Assembly (NCBI GenBank): GCA_019243895.1
Contig: JAFATP010000226.1
Coordinates: 1-10,257 of the forward strand
DNA from: Alphaproteobacteria bacterium
GTDB taxonomy: Bacteria; Pseudomonadota; Alphaproteobacteria; Rickettsiales; SXRF01
Reading direction: 5' to 3'
Length of the DNA: 10,257 bases
Shown here piece after piece: positions 1 to 7,151 of this stretch. Positions within the stretch are counted from its first letter, which is position 1, and every line of letters begins with the position of its first letter. The notes below the pieces were generated by a model, which was given only the letters and a program-made list of their open reading frames with translations, was not told where the DNA came from and ran no database searches. The position numbers and the translations under genes are program-made.

Positions 1-32
1 AAATTTTACTATCTAAGACAATAGTTAAGGCA

Positions 33-932
33 ATGCTGAAAAATCTTCTACGCATTAAAAACGATCAACCCAAGCGTGTCAGCTGGAAAGAGCTGTTGCG
101 GCGGCACGCGCCGCTGCTGCTGCCTGCGGCGCATGACGGGCTGACCGCCAAGCTGATCGAGCATCTGGGATTTAAAGCCTATCAGGTGGGCGGCTTCGCA
201 CTGGCGGGCGCGCGCCATGGATTTCCGGATATCGATCTGGTGCATTACGGCGAGCAAAGCGCCGGGGTGCGCAACATTCTGGCCGCGTCCTCGCTGCCGG
301 TGATGGTGGACGCCGATGACGGCTACGGCGATGTGAAGAACGTCACCCGCACCATTGAAGGTTATGAGGCGTTGGGAGCTTCCGCGATTTTCTTTGAAGA
401 CCAGCTGGCGCCCAAGGAATGCGGCCACATGGAGGAAAAAGAGGTTATCCCGGCGGATAAGATGGTGGCGCATGTGAAGGCGGCGGTGGCGGCGCGCTCA
501 AAGCCGGAAACCTTTCTCATCGCCCGCACCGATGCGCGCTATCAATACGGTCTGGATGAAGCCATGCGCCGCGCCGAGCTTTACTTAAAGGCAGGGGCGG
601 ACGGCATTTTCATCGAAGCGCCCGGCAGCGTGGAGGAGCTGGAGGCCATCGGCAGGCGTTTCAAAGGCACGCCGATGATCGCCAACATGCTGGAAGGCGG
701 CGGCAAAACCCCTGTCCTCACGCCGCACGAGCTGCATGGCATGGGGTTTGATATGATCACCTATCCCACCACCGTGCTATTCCGCGTCACCAGAGCCATC
801 GAACGGGCGCTTAAGGATATCTTAAACGGCACGCCGATGTCCCAAGAAGACAGCGTGACGTTCAAGGAGTTTGAAACCATCGTGGATAAGCAAAAATGGA
901 CGGACATCGAAAAACGCTGCGGTAAGGGATGA
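33..932 (+). CDS. Isocitrate lyase / PEP mutase superfamily enzyme (probable C-C lyase)
   Basis: A 299-residue protein with the alpha/beta-barrel signature of the isocitrate lyase/phosphoenolpyruvate mutase superfamily, cytosolic enzymes that cleave or rearrange C-C or C-P bonds of 2-oxo or 2-hydroxy acids with Mg2+. Visible motifs are the metal-binding DADDGYG (residues 93-99), the FEDQ strand (121-124), the mobile active-site loop PKECGH (127-132, candidate catalytic Cys130), IARTD (163-167), FIEAPG (193-198) and IANM (217-220). Length matches the methylisocitrate lyase/dimethylmalate lyase/oxaloacetate decarboxylase group. A loop Cys argues for lyase rather than mutase activity, but the usual KRCGH or KKCGH reads KECGH here, so the substrate cannot be assigned. 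The start is the only ATG near the N-terminus; AAGG lies just 2 nt upstream, an unusually short spacing, and the frame stays open to the window edge, so a start outside the window is not excluded. No prp genes adjoin it. Confidence 0.88.
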   Translation: MLKNLLRIKNDQPKRVSWKELLRRHAPLLLPAAHDGLTAKLIEHLGFKAYQVGGFALAGARHGFPDIDLVHYGEQSAGVRNILAASSLPVMVDADDGYGDVKNVTRTIEGYEALGASAIFFEDQLAPKECGHMEEKEVIPADKMVAHVKAAVAARSKPETFLIARTDARYQYGLDEAMRRAELYLKAGADGIFIEAPGSVEELEAIGRRFKGTPMIANMLEGGGKTPVLTPHELHGMGFDMITYPTTVLFRVTRAIERALKDILNGTPMSQEDSVTFKEFETIVDKQKWTDIEKRCGKG

Positions 933-962
933 GAAAACTGCTGCAACCATTTTAACTCTGGT

Positions 963-968
963 TATAAT
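963..968 (+). promoter_or_regulatory. Possible -10 element upstream of the GH144-like gene
   Basis: A perfect TATAAT hexamer lies 35 nt before the glucanase ATG, in the 71-nt gap after the lyase gene. No good -35 hexamer is seen at 16-18 nt upstream (best CTGCAA at 941-946, 3 of 6 matches to TTGACA), so this is a weak prediction. A 5-bp inverted repeat, AACCA/TGGTT (945-949/959-963), lies immediately upstream. Confidence 0.3.
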
Positions 969-1003
969 CCGTTAAATAGTTAGGCCTTGATATAAGGAAA
1001 CGG

Positions 1004-2491
1004 ATGATGGGAAAGAGCGGCGCCGGCGATTGGCCGGCAGATGGCCACCGAGAACCGGAACAGATATCACGGCGAGACTTTCTTAAGGCGGCAGGGGTTG
1101 CTGCACTTTCTCTCGGTGCGGAAACGGCGCCGCCCGGCGCGGACCCATCGAAGCCATTTGTCTTTTCCCCGGAAGATAATGGATTATTAGATGAGATCCA
1201 GGAGCAGACGCTAAAGTATTTCTGGGATTTCGGCCACCCGGCAAGCGGCATGGCGCGTGAGCGCAGCAATGGCATAGAAGCCTATGACACCGACGTGGTG
1301 ACCACCGGCGGCACCGGCTTTGGCATTATGGCGATGGTTGTTGGAGTGCAGCGCGAATGGCTGCCGCGCGCCGATACGGTGAAGCGAATTACGCGGATCG
1401 TTGATTTCCTTTCCCGGCCCGAAACCGATAAGTTCCATGGCGTGTTTCCGCACTGGCTGGATGGCAAAACCGGCAAGGCGGTGCCTTTCTCGCCGATGGA
1501 TGACGGCGCCGATCTCGTGGAAACGTCATTCCTTATGATGGGCCTGCTCTGCGCCCGCCAGTATTTCCAAGGCAAAACGAGCGAGGAAAAGGATTTACGG
1601 GAAAAGATCAATCAACTGTGGGAAGCGGTGGACTGGCAGTGGCATACGCGGGACGGCAGCAATAATTTATACTGGCATTGGAGCCCCAACCACGCGTGGC
1701 AGAAGAATATGCCGATCAGCGGCTGGAATGAATGCCTGGTGACGCATGTGCTGGCGGCATCGGCGCCCAAGCCCGAACACCGCGTGCCGCCGGAGGTGTA
1801 TCATCACGGCTGGGCGCGGCACGGCGCCATGAAGAATGGGCGCAGTTATCACGGCACGCCGCTGCCGCTGGGACCGGATGGGGGCGGACCGCTGTTCTTT
1901 ACGCAGTATTCCTTCATGGGGCTTGATCCGCGCGGGCTCAAAGACGCGTATGCCGATTACTGGGAGCAGAATTGCAACCATGCCCGCATCAATTATGAGC
2001 ATTGCGTGAAAAATCCCAGGCGGCATAAAGGATATGGGCCGAACAGCTGGGGGCTTACCGCCAGCGACGATGGCGACGAGGGATATGCCGTGCATTCGCC
2101 CACCGAGGATTCCGGAGTCATTTCGCCTACCGCGGCGGCGGCGACTCTGCCTTATCTGCCGAAGGAATCACTGGCGGCGCTGCGGCGCTTTCGCGAGGAC
2201 GAACGTATCTGGCGCAAAGACGGTTACGGGTTTGTGGACGCATTTAACGCCGATAAGGGGTGGTACGCCAAAACCTATCTTGCCATTGATGAAGGCCCTA
2301 TCGTCGGGATGATCGAGAACGCGCGCACTCAATTGCTATGGAACCTATTCATGAGCTGTGACGAGGTGAAGCAGGGGTTGAAAACGCTGGGATTCAAAAG
2401 CCAGCTGCACCTGGAATCTCCTGATCCCGTTGTCTCGCCTTTCATCGAAAACATACGTCTCGCGCCGCAGGGCTTTGAGCATCGGCCCTAG
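1004..2491 (+). CDS. Tat-exported glucoamylase-like (PF10091/GH144-type) glycoside hydrolase
   Basis: A 495-residue predicted exported enzyme of the glucoamylase-like family (PF10091), the fold of the GH144 endo-beta-1,2-glucanases and sophorose-releasing enzymes. The N-terminus carries a twin-arginine signal, SRRDFLKAAG at residues 22-31 followed by a hydrophobic stretch to about 38, so it is probably exported folded to the periplasm. The mature part is a predicted (alpha/alpha)6 barrel with family hallmarks: DGADLVETSFLMMGLL (167-182), GWNECLVTHVLAASAP (240-255), FTQYSF (299-304), WGLTASDDGDEGY (349-361), GVISPTAAAATLPYLP (371-386), YGFVDAFN (408-415) and the C-terminal IDEGPIVGMIEN block (428-439). 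Start: ATG at 1004 with AAGGAA ending 3 nt before it; the adjacent ATG at 1007 would be spaced better and changes only one residue. The likely substrate is a beta-1,2-glucan, inferred from the family only. A terminator-like hairpin follows, separating it from the receptor operon. Confidence 0.87.
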   Translation: MMGKSGAGDWPADGHREPEQISRRDFLKAAGVAALSLGAETAPPGADPSKPFVFSPEDNGLLDEIQEQTLKYFWDFGHPASGMARERSNGIEAYDTDVVTTGGTGFGIMAMVVGVQREWLPRADTVKRITRIVDFLSRPETDKFHGVFPHWLDGKTGKAVPFSPMDDGADLVETSFLMMGLLCARQYFQGKTSEEKDLREKINQLWEAVDWQWHTRDGSNNLYWHWSPNHAWQKNMPISGWNECLVTHVLAASAPKPEHRVPPEVYHHGWARHGAMKNGRSYHGTPLPLGPDGGGPLFFTQYSFMGLDPRGLKDAYADYWEQNCNHARINYEHCVKNPRRHKGYGPNSWGLTASDDGDEGYAVHSPTEDSGVISPTAAAATLPYLPKESLAALRRFREDERIWRKDGYGFVDAFNADKGWYAKTYLAIDEGPIVGMIENARTQLLWNLFMSCDEVKQGLKTLGFKSQLHLESPDPVVSPFIENIRLAPQGFEHRP

Positions 2492-2507
2492 CTCGTAACA
2501 AAGTCAT

Positions 2508-2535
2508 TGCGCGAGCGCTGTGCATTGTTTTTTTT
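2508..2535 (+). terminator. Probable Rho-independent terminator after the GH144-like gene
   Basis: TGCGC (2508-2512) can pair with GTGCA (2520-2524, one G-U pair) around a 7-nt loop; three bases later comes an uninterrupted run of eight T (2528-2535). It begins 17 nt after the glucanase stop codon. The stem is short, so strength is uncertain. The rest of the 162-nt gap to the receptor gene shows no convincing promoter hexamers. Confidence 0.5.
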
Positions 2536-2653
2536 GCCAATAAAGGCCGTAGTCGTAGTAATGTTGCAGTTCCGCCTAAGCCAATTCACCACTTTTTTAC
2601 CTTTCTGCCATAGATTGCCGCGTATTTTAGGGTAGTCTGTCTTGGAGCGCGTC

Positions 2654-4618
2654 ATGAAATTCATTTCCTCGGTATTTCCCATGATTTTCCTGGCCGCCGC
2701 GGCCCAGGCGCAGCAAACCGCGCCCGTCGATTCGGAGATGGAGGAGATCCTCTCGCTGGATATCGCTGATCTCACCGTCACCTCCGCCTCCAAGCGCGAG
2801 CAGAAGCTGTCCGACGTGCCCGCCGCCATTTACGTCATCTCCCATGAAGACCTGCACCGCGCCGGCATCACCTCCATCCCTGAGGCGCTGCGCATGGTGC
2901 CGGGCATGGAGGTGGCGCAAACCGCGAGCAACGCCTGGGCCGTCAGCGCGCGCGGCTTCAACAGCGCGTTCGCCAACAAGCTGCTGGTGCTGATCGACGG
3001 CCGCACCATTTACACCCCCATCTTCTCCGGCACCTATTGGGACGACCAGAGCGTGCCCATCGAAGACATCGACCGCATCGAGGTCATCCGCGGCCCCGGC
3101 GCCAGCCTATACGGCGCCAATGCGGTGGACGGCATCATCAACATCATCACCAAGAGCGCGGCGGACACGCAGGGCAATATGGTTTCGGCGGGAGGCGGCA
3201 CGCGCGAGGGCTTCATCGAGGGCCGACACGGCGGACAAAGCGGCGACGCGTTTTACCGCGCTTACGGCCAGTTCAGCGATTACGGGCAGATGCGGCGCCC
3301 CGGCGGCGATAGCGATCATGACCGCTGGGATCGCGCGCGGTCCGGCTTCCGCGTGGATGGCAAAGGCGCGGAAAAAGACAGCTACACGCTGGAGGGCGAC
3401 GCCTATGACGGCCGCCAGAGCGCGCAGCAGACCTTCGCCACCGCCACCCCGCCCTTCTCCGCCACCACCATCCGCGATAATTCCTCTTACGGCGGCGACA
3501 TCCTAGGGCGTTGGAACCATGAAATCTCCAAGGATTCCGTCATAAGCCTCCAGGCCTATGTGGATCATTACTCGCGACTGGAGGCCATCGACGGCCAGCA
3601 CGTGACCACGGGCGATATCGAGTTTCAGCACAATCTGCGGCTGGACGAACGCAATAACTTCATCTGGGGCGCCGGCGCGCGTGTCCATACGGATGATCTG
3701 ACCGGCTCGTTCGCCGCCAATTTCAACACCAGCCAGCAAACGCACGAAACGTTCAATGCCTTCGCGCAGGATGAATACGCGCTGATTCCCTCCACGCTCT
3801 ACGCCACGCTCGGCTCCAAGTTCGAATACAATGATTTCACCGGCTTCGAGGTGGAGCCGAGCGCGCGGCTTACCTGGCATCCGGTTTCCAACCAGACCGT
3901 GTGGGCGGCGGTTTCCCGCGCCGTCCGAACGCCGAGCGATGTGGACGAAGACGTGAACCTGGTCGCGGCGGTGCTGCCAGGCGCGCCGCCGACGGTGCTG
4001 CGCGTGGTCGGCAACCCGAATCAGAAATCGGAAGATCTGATCGCCTATGAGCTGGGCCACCGCATTCAGCCCACCCGCAGCCTTTCCTTCGACACCTCCG
4101 TTTTTTATAACCGCTTCACCAATCTGGAAACCATCGGTCAGCCCGGCGCGCCGGTGTTGAGCAACGGCATGTTGGTGGTGTCTTACATGTTCGACAATCT
4201 CGGCTCCGGTGATGTTTATGGGCTGGAAGAAAGCGCCAATTGGAACATCTCCCACCGCTGGCGGCTGACGGGGGGCTATAGCTATCTGCGCATGAACCTG
4301 GACGTCGCGCCGGCGGCCGCCGCCGACCTCCGCTCCACCGAGCGGCTGGCCCCGCGCCACCAGTTTTCCATTCGCTCATACTGGAACGTCACCGACAGCG
4401 TGCAATGGGACAACATGCTTTATTACGTAAGCGCCATATCCGCGCCAGCCGACGCCTATTTCCGTTATGACACGCGGCTCGGCTGGCAGATAACCCCCGG
4501 CATCGAGGCCAGCCTCATCGGCCGCAATCTGCTGCAGCACAGCCACCCGGAATTCCCCGTTATCCCGCAAACGGAGGTGCCCCGGAGCGCGCTTGCGGAA
4601 ATTACGTGGAAATTCTGA
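2654..4618 (+). CDS. TonB-dependent outer-membrane receptor
   Basis: A 654-residue TonB-dependent receptor that would import or sense a ligand across the outer membrane using ExbBD-TonB energy. A Sec signal peptide spans residues 1-19 (AQA before the probable cleavage site). A TonB-box-like stretch, LTVTSASKR (40-48), is followed by the plug domain (about 48-168) with VPAAIYVIS, SIPEALRMVPGMEV, VSARGFN, LVLIDGRTIYTP, IEVIRGPGASLYGANAVDGIINIITK. The remainder is the beta-barrel, ending in an outer-membrane signal with terminal Phe (ITWKF). The wording of the plug matches the receptor subgroup commonly found beside YfiR/DUF4154 proteins and sensor kinases, as here. Start: ATG at 2654 has GGAG (2644-2647) 6 nt upstream; an in-frame TTG at 2642 would place that GGAG inside the gene, so it is rejected. 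First gene of a four-gene operon; the ligand cannot be told from sequence. Confidence 0.95.
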   Translation: MKFISSVFPMIFLAAAAQAQQTAPVDSEMEEILSLDIADLTVTSASKREQKLSDVPAAIYVISHEDLHRAGITSIPEALRMVPGMEVAQTASNAWAVSARGFNSAFANKLLVLIDGRTIYTPIFSGTYWDDQSVPIEDIDRIEVIRGPGASLYGANAVDGIINIITKSAADTQGNMVSAGGGTREGFIEGRHGGQSGDAFYRAYGQFSDYGQMRRPGGDSDHDRWDRARSGFRVDGKGAEKDSYTLEGDAYDGRQSAQQTFATATPPFSATTIRDNSSYGGDILGRWNHEISKDSVISLQAYVDHYSRLEAIDGQHVTTGDIEFQHNLRLDERNNFIWGAGARVHTDDLTGSFAANFNTSQQTHETFNAFAQDEYALIPSTLYATLGSKFEYNDFTGFEVEPSARLTWHPVSNQTVWAAVSRAVRTPSDVDEDVNLVAAVLPGAPPTVLRVVGNPNQKSEDLIAYELGHRIQPTRSLSFDTSVFYNRFTNLETIGQPGAPVLSNGMLVVSYMFDNLGSGDVYGLEESANWNISHRWRLTGGYSYLRMNLDVAPAAAADLRSTERLAPRHQFSIRSYWNVTDSVQWDNMLYYVSAISAPADAYFRYDTRLGWQITPGIEASLIGRNLLQHSHPEFPVIPQTEVPRSALAEITWKF

Positions 4619-4647
4619 ATAAATCGTCATAGGGTCGCCGCTTGAGC

Positions 4648-5214
4648 ATGAAACACATCATTTGCTGGAAGAAGATGCCATCAGGATGGTGCCTGGGGGT
4701 TTTGCTTTTAATGTTAGCCGCGCCGGGTTTTCCCGCGCGCGCCGATGACCGCCAATACAAGGTGGAGGCCGCATTCCTTTATAATTTCTTTAATTACATC
4801 GTGTGGCCCGGCTATCATACGTCCGATGAAATGAAGCAGGCCACCATCTGCACCGACAGCGCCGACCCGGTGGCATCCTATCTGGATTATATCGCGCGCA
4901 CGCGCCGCCAGGAGCGCGCGCTGACGGTGCGCCCCTGGAGTATTGACGGCGATGTGGAGGGCTGCCAGTTGATTTATGTGCGGAATTTAAACGACAGCGC
5001 GCTGCACCGGCTCCAGCCCCTGACGTCGGGAAAAGGAGTGCTTCTGGTTTCCAGTACACCCCACTTCATTGAGAACGGGGGCATGGTGCAGCTGCAGAAA
5101 AGCGAGGAGGAGGATGGAGGCCACGTCCTCATTGAAATCAATAACACGGCCCTTAAGGCCGCCAACTTCCAGGTCAGCTCGCGCTTGCTAAGCCTGGCCG
5201 CGCAGGTGCTTTAG
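4648..5214 (+). CDS. YfiR family (DUF4154) periplasmic regulatory protein
   Basis: A 188-residue YfiR-like protein (PF13689). In Pseudomonas, YfiR is a periplasmic protein that represses the inner-membrane diguanylate cyclase YfiN by binding its sensor domain. A signal peptide covers about residues 1-32 (hydrophobic LGVLLLMLAAPGF, cleavage near PARA/DD). Family marks are the opening KVEAAFLYNFFNYIVWP (38-54), a Cys pair (C68 in ATICTDS, C106 in VEGCQLIYV), GVLLVSSTPHFIENGGMVQL (130-149), and the closing block VLIEINNTALKAANFQVSSRLLSLA (160-184). It starts 29 nt after the receptor and its TAG abuts the kinase ATG with no gap, so expression is probably coupled. The ATG at 4648 is taken as start; an in-frame TTG at 4642 has AGGG (4631-4634) at a better 7-nt spacing and would add two residues. 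Its likely partner is the CHASE8 kinase directly downstream. Confidence 0.92.
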   Translation: MKHIICWKKMPSGWCLGVLLLMLAAPGFPARADDRQYKVEAAFLYNFFNYIVWPGYHTSDEMKQATICTDSADPVASYLDYIARTRRQERALTVRPWSIDGDVEGCQLIYVRNLNDSALHRLQPLTSGKGVLLVSSTPHFIENGGMVQLQKSEEEDGGHVLIEINNTALKAANFQVSSRLLSLAAQVL

Positions 5215-6666
5215 ATGCCGCACACCCTCACCCAGAACATCTCCGCCTTTCATTCGCTGTCCATCCGCATCAAATTGCTCATCATCATTATCGGCATATG
5301 CGTAAGTGCGCTTGTTTGCTCTGCCGTGCTGGAAACCGCGTTCAACTGGGCCCGTGAGAAAGAGGTTCTGGTGAGCCGCCTGGCGATCACCGCGGAGATG
5401 ATCGGGCTGCAATCCGCCGCGGCTCTTGAATTCGTCGACGCAAAGGCGGGGGGGGAAGACCTGGCGCCGTTAGCCGCCGATGCGATGATCCGCAAGGCAT
5501 GCCTTTATAATGACGCCGGCGTTGTCTTCGCCTCTTATAATCAACGCCGCGAGGATATTGCGCCCGTTGACGCCCTCTGCCCGGCGGCGCGCGAGCAAGG
5601 CGTTCTTTTTTCTTGGAGTAATCTAGGCCTCTATCACGCGATTATCCATAACGGCCGGAAGATCGGATCGCTCTATATCGAGCGCGGCCTGAACGACGTC
5701 TATCACGGTTTCGCGCAGCAATCGCTGGAGAAGCTGGGCATCGTGCTCGCCATCATCGGCCTGGTATGGGCCTTTTCCTTTTACTTCCAGCGCATGATCT
5801 CGCAGCCTATCATGCAGCTCGCGGCGATCGCGCGCAGTTTCTCGCAGGATCGCACCCAGCGGGTGAAAGCGGTGAAGAAAGGCAATGACGAAGTCGGCGC
5901 GCTGGTGGACGCATTCAATGAGATGACGGAACGGATTTACACCAACGAGCAGCAGCTGAGCCAGGCCATCGAGGAGCTGACCAGCTCCAACACGGAGCTG
6001 GAGCGCTTCGCCTATAGCTGCTCGCACGATCTTCAGGAGCCGCTGCGCATGATCTCCAACTATGCGGCGCTGCTGGAAAAGAACGCTAAGCAGGCGCTGA
6101 CGCCGGAGACCGGGCAATACCTGGATTACATCACCGATGGCGCCAAACGCATGCGCGAACTGATCAGCGGCATTCTCTCTTATGCCCGCGTCGGCCATCA
6201 GGGCGAAGCGATGCAGCGGGTAGACGTTAACGCTTTGGTCGATTACGTGCTGCAAAACCTCAACGAGGCGATTAAGGAGCGCGGTGCACTGGTTCACAAA
6301 GTGGGGCCGATGCCGGTTGTTTACGGAAATAGGACGCTGCTGTTACAGATTTTCCAGAACCTGATCAGCAACGCCATGAAATTTTGCAAAACCGCCCCGG
6401 AGATATGGGTGAAGGCCGCCGAACAGCCTCAGGAGTGGGAGTTCTCGGTGCGGGACAACGGCATCGGCATCGACCCGAAATACCATAACCAGGTCTTTGA
6501 GATATTCAAGCGGCTGAACCGGCGTGAAGAATACCAGGGCACCGGCATTGGACTGGCTATTTTCAAAAAAGCGGTAGAATATCATGGCGGCCGTGCATGG
6601 ATAGAATCCGAATTGGGCAAAGGCACGACTTTCTTTTTCACGATTCCGAAGGAACGAAAGTCATGA
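5215..6666 (+). CDS. CHASE8-HAMP sensor histidine kinase
   Basis: A 483-residue inner-membrane sensor kinase. Transmembrane segments lie at about 19-39 and 173-191; the periplasmic part between them (about 45-165) reads like CHASE8, the sensor domain of YfiN-type diguanylate cyclases (AEMIGLQSAAALEFVDAKA, then CLYNDAGVVFASYNQ). A HAMP domain follows (about 191-245), then a short coiled coil, HisKA with the phosphoacceptor H271 in SCSHDLQEPLRMISNYAALLE, and HATPase_c with N box (QNLISNAMKF, 381-390), G1 DNGIGI (414-419), F box FEIFKRL (428-434) and G2 GTGIGLAI (442-449). All catalytic motifs are intact. The HisKA wording resembles phytochrome-like kinases that pair with Rcp1-type regulators. 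The ATG directly follows the yfiR-like stop, with AGGT 7 nt upstream; the 3' end overlaps the response regulator by 4 nt. A run of eight G (5448-5455) lies in the sensor region. The CHASE8 assignment is by pattern, without a profile search. Confidence 0.92.
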   Translation: MPHTLTQNISAFHSLSIRIKLLIIIIGICVSALVCSAVLETAFNWAREKEVLVSRLAITAEMIGLQSAAALEFVDAKAGGEDLAPLAADAMIRKACLYNDAGVVFASYNQRREDIAPVDALCPAAREQGVLFSWSNLGLYHAIIHNGRKIGSLYIERGLNDVYHGFAQQSLEKLGIVLAIIGLVWAFSFYFQRMISQPIMQLAAIARSFSQDRTQRVKAVKKGNDEVGALVDAFNEMTERIYTNEQQLSQAIEELTSSNTELERFAYSCSHDLQEPLRMISNYAALLEKNAKQALTPETGQYLDYITDGAKRMRELISGILSYARVGHQGEAMQRVDVNALVDYVLQNLNEAIKERGALVHKVGPMPVVYGNRTLLLQIFQNLISNAMKFCKTAPEIWVKAAEQPQEWEFSVRDNGIGIDPKYHNQVFEIFKRLNRREEYQGTGIGLAIFKKAVEYHGGRAWIESELGKGTTFFFTIPKERKS

Positions 6667-7109
6667 CCACCGCAGAAAAACAGTCCATGAACGTGCTGCT
6701 GATAGAAGATAATCCCGGAGACGTGCTGCTGACGCAGGAAGGGCTTAAGCACGCAGGCGTTCCCACCATGCTGAACGTGGCGCGTGACGGCGAGGAGGCA
6801 TTGCAGTATTTACGAAAGGGCGAAGGCTTTGCGGAGGCGGAGACGCCTGACCTGATCTTCCTCGATTTAAATCTGCCGCGCGTGAATGGGCGCGAAGTGC
6901 TGGAAGAGATTAAAAAAGACCCGGCCCTGCACCGCATTCCCGTGGTGGTGCTCACCAGCTCCGCCGCGCCCAACGATATTGCGGCCATGTATGACCGGTA
7001 CGCCAACTGCTATATCGTCAAGCCGGACGGTCTGGAGAAATATCTGCAAGTGGTGCAGTCGGTGAATGATTTCTGGCTGCGCACGGTCAGCCGGGCGCAG
7101 AGCAAATAA
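6663..7109 (+). CDS. Single-domain response regulator (CheY/Rcp1-like)
   Basis: A 148-residue stand-alone receiver domain. The phosphorylation site is complete: acidic pair E15/D16 (LLIEDNPGD), phosphoacceptor D68 (LIFLDLNLPRVNG), switch T98 (VVVLTSS), and K120 after the aromatic Y117 (CYIVKP). The NPGD and LNLPRVNGREVLEEIKKDP wording is typical of the Rcp1 group that serves phytochrome-like kinases. No DNA-binding or enzymatic output domain is attached, so it probably passes phosphate on or acts by protein contact. Start: ATG at 6663 lies inside the kinase's terminal TCATGA, giving a 4-nt ATGA overlap, with AAGGAA (6649-6654) 8 nt upstream. A longer in-frame start at 6597 would overlap the kinase by 70 nt and add a 22-residue tail unlike receivers, so it is rejected. 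Last gene of the receptor-YfiR-kinase operon; translation is probably coupled to the kinase. Confidence 0.94.
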   Translation: MTTAEKQSMNVLLIEDNPGDVLLTQEGLKHAGVPTMLNVARDGEEALQYLRKGEGFAEAETPDLIFLDLNLPRVNGREVLEEIKKDPALHRIPVVVLTSSAAPNDIAAMYDRYANCYIVKPDGLEKYLQVVQSVNDFWLRTVSRAQSK

Positions 7110-7151
7110 CAGGCGTCCCCGGTCGCCGCGCCTGCCCGCAGCAGGGCATGG

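Noticed and set aside
945..963. Terminator after the lyase gene
   Set aside because: The AACCA/TGGTT stem is only 5 bp, A+T-rich and not followed by a T-run.
3503..4360. A 285-codon minus-strand open frame within the receptor gene
   Set aside because: It is a shadow of the G+C-rich TonB receptor gene; the protein has no recognisable motif, while the plus frame is a full receptor.
5623..6297. A 224-codon minus-strand open frame opposite the histidine kinase
   Set aside because: It is a shadow of the kinase, which has every catalytic motif in the plus frame.
7111..7148. Bidirectional terminator between the response regulator and DUF3833
   Set aside because: Short stems are possible (TGCCC/GGGCA at 7133-7137/7144-7148, or AGGCG/CGCCT), but no T-run follows on either strand.
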